Of a DNA stretch of 64,000 nucleotides, positions 55,240 to 64,000 are shown piece by piece. This DNA is from Isoetes taiwanensis (taxonomy: Eukaryota > Streptophyta > Lycopodiopsida > Isoetales > Isoetaceae). Under the pieces are notes generated by a model. The model did not search any database, was not told the DNA's origin, and saw only the letters and a program-made list of their open reading frames with translations. The stretch is from positions 622,001 to 686,000 of the forward strand of contig JAJEKV010000037.1 of NCBI GenBank assembly GCA_021234155.1, given 5' to 3'. Made by a program: the position numbers and the translations under genes. How positions within the stretch are numbered: position 1 is the first letter of the stretch; every line of letters starts with the position of its first letter.

Positions 55240-55990
55240 AGCAAGTTTTAGGTTGCTCCTTTCACCAAGGAATGAGAAAAGGTAGCTCAAAGCTTAAAAG
55301 CCATGCCTTTTTCGAAAAGGTACCAAAGTTTAAAAACTGTGGTTTACGTGCCGAAATGAGAAAGGTGTACCAAAGTTAAAAAACGCAAAGTCTCCACCCC
55401 CGCGAAGTCGAAAGGCAGCTCAAAGTTTAAAACCAGTTTTAGGGATAGATCTTCGAAAAAGGCAAACGAGAGTATTCTCTCTTCGACTCGCGAAGTCGAA
55501 AGGCAACCAAAGCGAAACGCAGGTTTTAAGAAGGTCTTTTAGCTGAAAGGCAAAGTTTAAAAACGCAGTTTTAGGGAAATATATAGTTTTCGACTTTGGG
55601 CGAAAGAAAGGCAACCAAAGCAAAAACGCAGTTTTAGGGCTCTATCACAGTCGAGAAAGGCAGCTCAAAGCAAAAAACGCAGGTTTTAGGGCTCAGAAGG
55701 CCAAAGCAGAGTGAAAAACGCAGTTTTGAGGTCCTTCAAAGTAAAACAGGCTGGAGAGGCCTTTCGAAGAAATGGTCGAAAGGCAAAAAAGTGAAACGCA
55801 GTTCTAAGGCCCTTCAAAGTGAAAAATACAGGTCTGAGGCCCTTTCTTGACTCGTGAGTCGAGAAAGGAAGCTCAAAGTGCAAAATGCAGTTCTAAGGCC
55901 CTTCAAAATAAAAAACGCAGGTCTAAGGCCCTTCAGGATGAAAAACACAGGTCTAAGGCCATATAGAGCGAAAAACACAACAGATCCGAG
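55240..55990. repeat. Complex tandem array, AAAACGCAGTTTTAGGGC units
   Basis: About fifteen diverged units of 35-60 bp combine GAAAGGCAGCTCAAAG, AAAAACGCAGTTTTAGG and TCTAAGGCCCTTCAAAGTGA. Confidence 0.8.
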
Positions 55991-56039
55991 AAGGTAAAAA
56001 ATGAATAACTTTCAAACATCCAATACCATAGAGTGCAAA

Positions 56040-56460
56040 TCATTATTAGTTGCACCATATCCTATGTATTTTCTAAGTGCACACCATACCTATGCATTTT
56101 CTATGTATACATAGACCAAACAATAGAAACCCCCTTTTAGTATATCAATGTTTTCTAATGAACTCAATATCATATCCTATATTTTTTCCTAATAAATACT
56201 ATCCATACTATGCATTTTCTAATATTTCCATAACTATCCATAACTATGCATTTTCTAATATTTCCTATCCATAACTATGCATTTGCTATGTTTACGTAAA
56301 ATAAAAAAAATAGACACACATCCCTCCCCCCTCCTTTTTAGTACATCAATGTTCTAATAAACAACACAATATCCTATGTTATATATTTTCTAATAAGTAC
56401 AAAGCTTATGTATTTTTAATGGACATATACATGAATAATTTTTTTAGTATATTATTTTAA
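56040..56460. repeat. A/T-rich tandem array, CTATGCATTTTCTAATA units
   Basis: Repeated CCATAACTATGCATTTTCT and CCTATGTATTTTCTAA motifs; noncoding. Confidence 0.65.
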
Positions 56461-56844
56461 TATATTACTGTACCACCCGTGCCTTTTCCCGCCCGTGCCT
56501 TTATTTTAATATATTACCCCGCCTTTTTTTCCCGCTCGTTCTTGAAATTCGAAATTTGGTACATACCTCTTGAGTTGTTTCTTTTGGTACATATGTTTGG
56601 ATCTGTCGTTTTGGGCATGGCTCTAATTCCTTGCTTTTGGAGTAACACCTGCTTCCGGAGTAATCCCCTAAGCAAGACAAAACAGATCTTTGAATCCGCA
56701 GAAGCAGCAGACAAAACAGATGGGGATGGTTTTTTCACAAGGTTTTTGCTGATTTCAGAAGGCAGCGAAGAATCTTACCGGAACCATCTTCGACCTTCTT
56801 CTGCGACCGTTGTTCCTCTGTCTGGTATCAAATGCTGCTTTGCT

Positions 56845-57447
56845 TTATAGATTTTGGGTTTTGGATTCATAACTCGCGCTATTGCACTTGAACCCGCTGC
56901 CGAACACGATCTGCCACACTCTCTGGCCCCTCTTCATGCTCCCTTTTGCTTCGATGTAAGCTAATTCATACCGGCAGTGATGACGACGACACATTTCCGA
57001 ACCTGTATAGTGTTGTCATCCTTGAGGCCTCGCAGTGCTCCCTCGTTAGCTGTAGATTGTTCTCCAGCTCGTCTATCACTGCCCTGCCTCCCGCATGTAT
57101 GCAGAAATGCTCAAACGCTAATTTAAAATCTGGAATATACGCCTTCACTTTCATGTTGAAGATTTTCTTCCCAATCAGAAACCACAGGAAAATCAGCTGC
57201 TCAGACTGATCAGTGCTCAGCTGCTCAGTGCATCTCCCGCTATGGCCATTAAATCCTTGGACAGAGAAACACCCATTTGGCCGGTTTCATCCTGTTCCTG
57301 ATAAACGCATCTAAAGCTTATCATCTGCAGCCTTGTTGGTTCTAACAGAATGAACAAGCTGGTATTTGCATTTTCGCTTCAAGCTGCGTTTATTTGTGAG
57401 AAGAATAGCAGCGCCCCCAACTCGGAACGCTAATTTGAAATCTAGAA
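56845..57447 (-). pseudogene. KCS-like: 3-ketoacyl-CoA synthase C-terminal fragment
   Basis: The minus strand reads the C-terminal third of a plant KCS (FAE1-type enzyme that elongates very-long-chain fatty acids at the ER). In order it shows [94 protein letters not shown] and [20 protein letters not shown], ending [10 protein letters not shown] and a stop at 56845. The catalytic histidine context ([10 protein letters not shown]) is kept, but the active-site cysteine region would lie upstream and is absent. At least three frameshifts (near 56967, 57190-57250 and 57310) make it dead. The upstream edge at about 57424-57447 is itself a copy of the DFKLAF segment. Confidence 0.9.
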
Positions 57448-57555
57448 TATTCTTGTTTTCTGCTTTGTTGTTCTGATCAGTGGCATTGGAGGGAAAATGG
57501 AATCAAATTGCTGTGAAGCAGAGCATGAATCTCAAGCAAAAGAAAAAGGTAAAAA

Positions 57556-58125
57556 ATGGAAGGATACCTGGATGATGAAGAGCAAGCGCAAAAAAGCTTC
57601 GAGGGTAGTGCTCCATCGCCGGATCAACAGAAACACAAGAAATTAGAATGGATTGCTTACCTTCCAACGGCTCTGCTAGTCTTGGTTTTAGGCATCATCC
57701 TAGCATTCATCCTTCGGTCCTTCGAAGCCAGATGTAGTGAAGATCAGCGGAAGAGATTGGAGGATCGGATTTACGAGAGGATCGATTCCACAACCACCGC
57801 TAACGATTCTGTGATTGCGGTAAGCAAGCTGTCTAGGGATTTATTTCCTGAAAAAAAAAAATTTGTAACTCCGGCAATGATCGCCGTAAGCGTGGGGCTG
57901 ATGAACATGGTGGGCTGCTGGATTGGGGCGATGTCAGTGTGCCATGGCGCCAGAGGATTGGCAGGGCAGTATCAATTTGGAGCCAGATGTGGCACTCCGT
58001 TTGAAATTCCTCATCTCGGTGCTTTTTTTTGTGCTAGAATTAGATTTGGAATTAGATTGCCTTCTCGACTAGTGGGCCGAGAAAGGTTTCTAATAAAGAG
58101 TATTGATTTAATTAATTTAATTTAA
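57556..58125 (+). pseudogene. MOT1-like: Molybdate transporter (MOT1-type) C-terminal fragment
   Basis: This is a 189-residue ORF. Residues 33-53 form a membrane helix (IAYLPTALLVLVLGIILAFI), then come NDSVIAVSKLSRDLFPEKKK, VGLMNMVGCWIGAMSVCHGA and GLAGQYQFGARCG. These match the C-terminal part of plant MOT1 molybdate transporters (sulfate-transporter-like family, which imports molybdate for molybdenum-cofactor enzymes). In that family the motif is AMP.CHGAGGLAGQY; here Pro is Ser and the first Gly is Arg. Homology stops near 57990, and the rest of the ORF is unrelated, so the native C terminus is lost. The N-terminal 20 residues also look foreign. A captured, truncated fragment. Confidence 0.82.
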
Positions 58126-58129
58126 TTTA

Positions 58130-58550
58130 TATTTGATTATTAATTTAATTTATTATTTAATTAATTATCTAATTAGCCCCTCCCGCTCCTCCTTTGCTCC
58201 TCTCCCTTTGCCCCTCCCACTCCTCTTTTGCCTCCCCTTTGCCCTCCCCTCCTTGCCCCTGCCCCTTCTTCCAACTTATCCCCTTCCCCTTTTGCTCCTC
58301 CCCCTCCTCTTTTCCCTCCCCCCTTTGCCCTCCCCTCCCCGCCCCTTGCCCCTTCTTCCAACTTATCCTCTCCCTCCCCTCCCCCCCCTCCTCCCCCTCT
58401 CCTCCCCCTCCTCCTTTGCCCTTTTTTGCTCTCCTCTCCCCTCCTTGCCCTTGCCCCTTCTTCCAACTTATCCACTTCCCCTCTTCAACGTGTGATCAAG
58501 GTGTGCCCCACTCTCCCTCCCCTCTTTTTTTTTTTTTTTTTTTTTGTATG
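58130..58550. repeat. Pyrimidine-rich minisatellite (CCCCTCC with CCTTCTTCCAACTTATCC)
   Basis: Three copies of GCCCCTTCTTCCAACTTATC (near 58260, 58345 and 58455) are embedded in CCCCTCCTCCC-type sequence. A T run (58528-58545) follows. Plus-strand ORFs here are composition artefacts. Confidence 0.85.
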
Positions 58551-58613
58551 AGTCCCATTTTCAGTCTGAGTCCCAAAATTCGAGATTTGTCCCACTTTAA
58601 TTAAATACGACTT

Positions 58614-59109
58614 ACAGGTTATTGTTATGTTTTGTGAACAGGTTAATGCTGTAACAGATTATGTGAACAGATTATTGTTGTGCTTTGTGAAGAGGAATAG
58701 AAACTCAACAAAGTACAATATTACAGATTATTATATTAGCAGATATTAAACAGATTGCATAGGTATTGAAGAACACAAGGGAATCTGAAGAACATAGGTG
58801 TATTGATATGAAATGTATTACAGAAAATAAGCTCAACAATGAGCATTGCATTGATCTTATCAACATCTGCTATATGAGAATGGAAAGAAATGTTTTAACC
58901 CACTAGATTAACACAAATATGTCACAAAAATCTCAAAAAATCGAAAAGCCAACTTGAATCCTTCTTAACAGCAAACTTGAATCGACTTATAAACCTGTAA
59001 CAAATGTATTTACAAATCCATTATAAATAAAAGAAGGTTTAATAAGATTTGGCGAGAATATCATGTATCAACAAGTAAGATATATAAAAGACCCTTTTTC
59101 GGGGATATG

Positions 59110-59152
<43 letters not shown>

Positions 59153-59261
59153 TTCTAGAAGGAAGTAGGTATCCAGAAGGAAGGAGCCAAAGAAGAAGTC
59201 AGGCAGGACAGTTTCCACAAGCAACTCTTGGGATTTCAACCTTCGAAAGGTATCACCTCCC
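58614..59261. other. No gene; poly-A tract
   Basis: A near-pure A run of about 40 bp is at 59111-59150. The GTTTTGTGAACAGGTTA motif is repeated at 58630-58690. No coding region is supported. Confidence 0.55.
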
Positions 59262-59588
59262 ATGATGCTTGATATGCACAAGCTCCACATGGGCTCTCTG
59301 CCGAAAAGGAGCTTGCTTAACCTATGCAATCAGTTTGGGATCAACAATGAGCTTCCACATAAATCAGTAGCCGAGAATCACCCTCCGGTTTACACTGGCA
59401 TGGAAACTCCTATGCTGGATTCCTCTAACTCGGCAAACTATGTTAGGCTGCTAGAACAAGAACTTGCTGCTACTGCCATAATCATATCTCTGCTTGAGGA
59501 GCTTGAAGAGATAATAGGAAAATGGCACCATACCAGCACCTTAGGCCTTGCCACCCATGCAAAACTTGTAATGAAATGGGATGCTTAG
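59262..59588 (+). other. ORF of 108 residues, unknown
   Basis: Protein-like text with a Leu/Glu-rich helical segment (VRLLEQELAATAIIISLLEE). It follows a coding-like upstream stretch after the poly-A. No family is recognised. It could be an exon of a decayed gene. Confidence 0.3.
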
Positions 59589-59982
59589 GAATCGAGAATC
59601 AATTATGGAATTTTAAGAGACAATATATGATCCTTTTTAGCATTAAATTCTAGACAATACTCTTTCATTAAAATTCCTTCCCATAAATCCTCTTTAAGTG
59701 TCTTATTCACTCAACCCCAAAATTGAAAGGGTCAATTATTGACCACTTTCAATGATGAATTTTTAAGAGTAAGTTAAGAAAGTCTTGTCCTAACTAACTC
59801 GAAGAAGAACTAAAAGAACTGAAAGCAACATAATTTTAGAAAATTGAGAAGAGTATCTTAGAAATTAGGATTAATTTGTATGTTTCCATGCAACAAGCTT
59901 TGCAATCCCTAGAAGAGTGTCCTTTGTCATCTGGCAGATGCTTTCTGTCATGGTGGCTATGGATTGAACAATTTTTGAGGTA
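59589..59982. other. No gene seen
   Basis: A/T-rich sequence. Confidence 0.4.
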
Positions 59983-60738
59983 TTAGCTAATCTCATTAAC
60001 AGATTCTTCCTTCATGACATCAAGCTTTTTTTTTTTTATTCTCTTCAAAATTGTTGGTCGGGGACCTTGTTTTGGATGTTGGCTTACCACTACTCCTAGG
60101 TTGATTGCATCAGCAAACTTAGGACTGGTATCCGACGGATTGCATGTACTTGGAGTGTTCTTTCTTGAATTCTTCTCTCGAGCACTTGAGTTATCTTTGC
60201 TTCTGTTTCTTTCATTAGCAACTGGGCTAACATGGGTGTCTTCTGCAAGGTTTATAAACTCTTCTTCCTCAAAGGAGGCATTTATTCTAATCGTCTCATA
60301 AAAAGTATCAAATATATATGTGCTCGGGTACATTGCAGCATCCTCAAATGCCTCTGGTCCAAATTCACCATCATCTCCTACACTAGGAATGTCCCTATCA
60401 TTTCTTGCTCCATGTTTAAGCTCTTCCATTACATGAAACCATGGCCAGTTGGATGGCTCAGAACATATTATGCACCTTGTACTCCTTTATCAGTGTAAGC
60501 AGGGCTAGAAATTGCATTGTCTTATCAATCTAAAGGCGTTTTCCTTGTTTTTTAGCAAGTTAAGAGCAATAGAACTGTTTTTGTGTACAACCGTGACCAA
60601 TTTATTTGGAAGGGGCCCGGATTGTACCTCCGGTAATTTATCTTCTTGTCGATTCTTCCCCCTAAGATTACAATTCGAAGTTCTTGAATCCTCATAATTT
60701 ATCTCAATAGCAACAGACTGGGAAACTGATCCAGTCAT
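59983..60738 (-). CDS. Possible two-exon gene of unknown function
   Basis: Minus-strand ORF 59983-60429 (148 residues) is acidic and polar (VGDDGEFGPEAFEDAAMYPS, ASFEEEEFINLAEDTHVSPV) with a basic end (PTILKRIKKKKLDV). A second ORF, 60505-60738, lies upstream in the same orientation (NCNLRGKNRQEDKLPEVQSG). The gap has an acceptor-like sequence but no convincing donor, so splicing is uncertain. The family is not recognised. Composition and lack of stops make it one of the better host-gene candidates here. Confidence 0.35.
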
Positions 60739-60739
60739 C

Positions 60740-61574
60740 TCCTTGGTTCTTCTTGGAGTGGCTATTACCTAATAATTCTATAAATTCAAATAAAGTTATG
60801 CAAGAAACACTTACCAGATTGCCAATGGACGCAAATGTGATGCTCAAAAGGAAGAATTTGGATCTTCAATTCTTGGAGCCCGCTCACCTTAAACAGGGGC
60901 TGGAATTATAATCGAAAATTCTGGCCTTCAAAATTTTTACGGGATGTTATCCTTAACGTCTTTTGCACTAATGGAAATGCTCCTAACAACAGTTAGGGGC
61001 GAAATTGTCTCTTAATGCGAGAGTCCACTAAATGGGCTCTTGCATCTCTCTCATGATCTATCCTCCCATTTTGTCTCTCACATAATCTCTCTCTCTCTCT
61101 TGCATTGGCCACATGCTCGTCAAAATACACCTCTCTCGTGGTATACGACTCCTCAAGAAATGTAAGTATTTTTCTGGGAGGAGAGGAGAGATGATTGTCT
61201 CTCAATGCCTAACAGCCTTGGTTAGGTTTCAAAAATTGGCTGCCCACTGGAGAACAGAGTCGTGGATCTTTTCAAGTAGGGCAGGTTTTTGTGGAATAAT
61301 TCTACTTTGAATTTACATCGACCTCCAAAATGTGGGATATTTCTTTCCCTGTTCTTGCTGGTAGGTAGGCTTTGTGGGATATTTTAATTATTGTCTTTCT
61401 TGTTTAGGATTGCATTTCTGGCCGTTCTCATGTATCCAATCATTTAGACATGATTGCCATGCTTCTGCGAGCTTCTAAGACTCAGATTTGCCTTTCAAAG
61501 ATTCTATTTACAGCTTATTGAGCTCAATGAGCTTGAAGGCCCCATAAATGTGTTCGACAACGATGATTGGCAAG
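60740..61574. other. No gene; CT microsatellite
   Basis: A CTCTCTCT run is at 61085-61101. A short coding-like plus stretch at 61500-61574 (LIELNELEGPINVFDNDDWQ) is cut by the CACTA terminus and may be an exon of the gene it interrupted. Confidence 0.4.
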
Positions 61575-61589
61575 CACTACAAAAATGTT

Positions 61590-62180
61590 GCCCTATTACG
61601 ACGTCTATTACGACATCCAGACGTCGTTTAAACGTCGATGAACGTCGACGAAAAGTCGATAAACGACGCCTATAGCGATGTTTGGACGTCATTTCACGCC
61701 ATTTCAATATCGTTATTCACGTCGCAACCGCGGCGTCGCTAAGCGACGACGCGGCATCGTTGAGCGACGCAATGCACACTTGGCAGCCACGGGCCAGCGC
61801 GGCGTTGCCAGCGCGGCTGCTGAGGTGGCAGCCACGTGTTTGACGTCGTTCAACGAAGCAACGCACACCGGGTTGCCAGCGCGTCCGATGATGTGGCAGC
61901 CACGCGTTTGACGTCGTTTAACGACGCTTCTGACGTGGCGTCCACTGTGTCAGCTGACGTGGGATCCTTCGCCAGCACACATGCTGACGTGGCTACACGT
62001 CATTATCGTCGTTTAACGACGTCAGACATGTGGCGTCGCTGGCGTGGAATGGGTCCGCCAGCACACACACTGACGTGGCTACATGTCATGATCGTCGCTT
62101 AACGACGTCAGACACGTGGCGTCAGCTGGCGTGGAATACACGTGGCAGCCACGTGGAAACGTCGTTAAACGACGTCAATC
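61590..62180. repeat. CACTA subterminal repeats, proximal block
   Basis: More than a dozen CGTCGTTTAACGACG and TGACGTGGC units occur, with ACACATGCTGACGTGGCTAC repeated near 61980 and 62065. Confidence 0.8.
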
Positions 62181-62224
62181 GAATTTCGAAAAAAAAAATA
62201 GAAAAAGTACAAGAAAAATACTGA

Positions 62225-62620
62225 TTAAATATTAGTATTCAATATAATAGTATATAAGCATTATTATTTAATATTATTTATTAAATATTAAATATTAACA
62301 AAATAAATCGAGAATAAAAATTTAAAAAATAGGAAAACAAAGTAGATAAGCATAATTATTTAATACGTGATTAAATATTTAATAAATCAAAGAATCAAAA
62401 AATAGAATCGAGCGTAAAAATTTTAAAATAATTAATCATAGGAAGATCAATTAATATTAAAAAAATCGCAAATAATACAAACAAAGCATAAAAAATTTAG
62501 ATTGAATTCAATTAATATATTTCACAATGTAATTTGCACATTACAAAATATATTGAGTCAATTCACCACAAACTAAAAGACTTGCAAATTTTACAACAAT
62601 GGAATGAAAAAATAAACCGA
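62225..62620. other. A/T-rich spacer inside the CACTA element
   Basis: Very A/T-rich sequence without coding potential, between the two subterminal repeat blocks. Confidence 0.5.
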
Positions 62621-62635
62621 GCGGGTTCCCGCCAT

Positions 62636-62990
62636 ATTTGGACGTCGTTTATCGATGTCTGTGTGACGTTGTTAAACGACGTCCAGCCGACGTGGCTTGA
62701 CACCCAGGCATGCCGTCAGCTCGGGTCGTCAGATGCCCCTTAGATGCCACGTCAGATACCAGGTGTGACGTTGTTTAACGACGTTCACCCGACGTGGCTT
62801 GACACCTAGGCATGCCACGTCAGCTCGGGCCGTCAGATGCCCCCTCAGATGCCACGTCAGATACCAGGTGTGACGTCATTAAACGACGTCCAGCCGATGT
62901 GGCTTGACACCCAGGCATGCCATGTCAGCTCGACAGCGTCAGATGGCCCGTCAGATGATCATAACGTCGTTTAACGACGTACTGTGCTTG
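62636..62990. repeat. CACTA subterminal repeats, tandem block of about 100-110 bp units
   Basis: Three to four units each combine a TTTAACGACGT palindrome, CAGCCGACGTGGCTTGACAC, CCAGGCATGCC, and CAGATGCC with GTCAGATACCAGGTGTGACG. A further partial unit is at 63590-63710. Confidence 0.85.
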
Positions 62991-63268
62991 TTTAACATAA
63001 GAGAAACAACACAAATAGATAAAAAAACATATTGTTTCCATTCATAAAAGAAGCTTATACAACGACAACTGACAAATAGATAAAAAAAACTTATTATTTC
63101 CATTCATAAAAAAAGCTTATACATTAGTTATGTCCATCCTGAGGACGTGACAGTTTGATGCAACCATTTGCATCATTATCTGCACCATTAACGTCGTTTT
63201 CTCTTTGTTTGGCTCGGTGAGCCATTCTACCAGTCGTTCCTCGCAGGGAACGCCAGATGTTAGTGCAA

Positions 63269-63463
63269 TCAGAAGCTCCTTTCACTCATCTTTGCCACGA
63301 TGGTGAAGGGAGGGTTCTCAGCGGGAGAAGCAGGGGGGTTGCTGGAGGTGTCTTCCCTTGGAGGAGGAGGAGGAGGAGGAGGATTACTGCTAGAAGGAAC
63401 ATATCGCGCGAAGGTGGTCTTTAACTGCCGGACCATTATAGCAAGATGGGCAAGAACACTCAA
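63269..63463 (-). other. Proline-rich ORF over a GGA microsatellite
   Basis: Minus-strand ORF whose Pro run is encoded by the GGA repeat at 63359-63381. There is no domain; probably not a gene. Confidence 0.25.
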
Positions 63464-63507
63464 AAGATAAGAATAACAACAGCTACTGATGGATCCACTT
63501 ATAACAT

Positions 63508-63548
63508 GGATGTAGGGTTAGGGATAGGGTTAGTGTTAGGGTTCGTAT
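63508..63548 (+). repeat. Degenerate telomere-like repeat
   Basis: TAGGGTTAGGGATAGGGTTA is followed by further variants of the plant telomere unit TTTAGGG. The run is too short and too degenerate to be a telomere. Confidence 0.6.
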
Positions 63549-64000
63549 TTGGCATACGAAAATAATTTCGTATTCATCATCAAGTCTGTGGGACGTCGTT
63601 TAACGACGTCTAGCTGACGTGTCTTGACACGCAGGCCTGCCAGCTTGGCAACAGCACCATGCCACGCAGGCATGGTGGACACGTCAGCTCTGCGGGACGT
63701 CGTTTAACCATTGAATATAACACTTTAAATAGAACTGGTTGAACTGGCCAACCATTGAACTGATTGAACACCATTGAACTGATTGAGCTGGCCAACTTGA
63801 ATATAACAGTTTAAACATAAGTCATGCTAAGACTTAAAAAAAAAACAGAGAATTTTTGTCTTTTGTATAACAGAAGTGTAATATATTAAATCTAAAATAT
63901 ATTCAAAGCAAATGTATAACAGAATGTGAGATGTATAAAATTTGAGATTTACAAGAACTTTTTTATTGATATTTTCATTGATTTACAAAAACATCTTGGT

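Larger units (their letters stand above)
54491..58613. mobile_element. 4.1-kb element with perfect 25-bp terminal inverted repeats and captured gene fragments
   Basis: The left end 54491-54515 and right end 58589-58613 are perfect complements (AAGTCGTATTTAATTAAAGT and five more bases). It contains no transposase but holds, in opposite orientations, a 3-ketoacyl-CoA synthase fragment and a molybdate-transporter fragment plus several tandem arrays. This is what a pack-type DNA transposon looks like. No target-site duplication is evident: similar GTTTTGTRAACAG sequences flank both sides but at unequal distances. Confidence 0.65.
61575..64000. mobile_element. CACTA (CMC/EnSpm) transposon, left end; right end outside the window
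   Basis: The terminus is CACTACAAAAATGTTGCCC at 61575. It is followed by a dense field of palindromic ACGTCGTTTAACGACGT units, typical of CACTA subterminal repeats that bind the transposase. No transposase is visible before the window ends, and the right terminus is not seen. Confidence 0.7.

Noticed and set aside
58133-58604. Proline/leucine/serine-rich ORFs on both strands
   Set aside because: They overlie a CCCCTCC minisatellite; composition artefact.
59111-59150. Poly-A tail of a LINE or processed pseudogene
   Set aside because: No LINE coding sequence, no target duplication and no gene-like sequence directly upstream were seen, so a simple A tract is the safer call.
63508-63548. Interstitial telomere
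   Set aside because: Only about five degenerate units; too short and irregular.

Overview
The window is nuclear DNA of a land plant. The evidence is a Ty3/gypsy chromovirus primed by the plant initiator-tRNA-Met sequence, plant-type Helitrons with a Rep/PIF1 helicase, a CACTA terminus, and pieces of plant gene families: 3-ketoacyl-CoA synthase, MOT1-type molybdate transporter, F-box, LRR and probably aldo-keto reductase. It is gene-poor, and nearly everything recognisable is a mobile element or a decayed gene piece, as in a large repeat-rich genome. The species cannot be told from sequence alone. I see no clearly intact single-copy host gene, rRNA or CRISPR.

Layout. 1-1800: a Ty3/gypsy gag-protease-RT fragment on the minus strand, cut by the window edge. 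1800-3980: short duplications and degenerate repeats. 3988-9930: the most unusual block. In minus-strand order it has a TATA-like promoter with palindromes upstream, a structured leader-like stretch, two conserved hairpins, a long basic ORF ending in a clear histone H3 fold, three more copies of the same hairpin at an exact 204-bp period, and a decayed acidic ORF series of unknown family. 10000-10900: exon-like pieces. 11561-18914: a complete but decayed chromovirus with a 5-bp target duplication, tRNA primer site, polypurine tract and chromodomain-like tail. A MITE sits in its gag, and its two LTRs differ in length. 19000-28000: mostly unrecognised sequence with decayed coding pieces, including LRR and probable aldo-keto reductase exons.

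28051-44807: two Helitrons fused head to tail on the minus strand. The right-hand unit (35644-44807) carries a frameshifted Rep/helicase. The left-hand unit (28051-35643) has no helicase and carries an F-box pseudogene and inverted minisatellites. 44808-46050: a broken PIF/Harbinger transposase. 46653-54472: two adjacent repeats sharing a terminal hairpin, of which the long one is extremely purine-skewed. 54491-58613: an element with perfect 25-bp terminal inverted repeats holding a ketoacyl-CoA synthase fragment and a molybdate-transporter fragment in opposite orientations. 58614-61574: poly-A tracts and ORFs of unknown family. 61575-64000: the left end of a CACTA element with palindromic subterminal repeats, running off the window.

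The elements work mostly as a nest of insertions. The helicase-bearing Helitron could have mobilised its helicase-less neighbour, and the inverted-repeat element looks like a gene-capturing (pack-type) transposon. The histone-H3/hairpin block fits no element type I know and is the best candidate for something undescribed.
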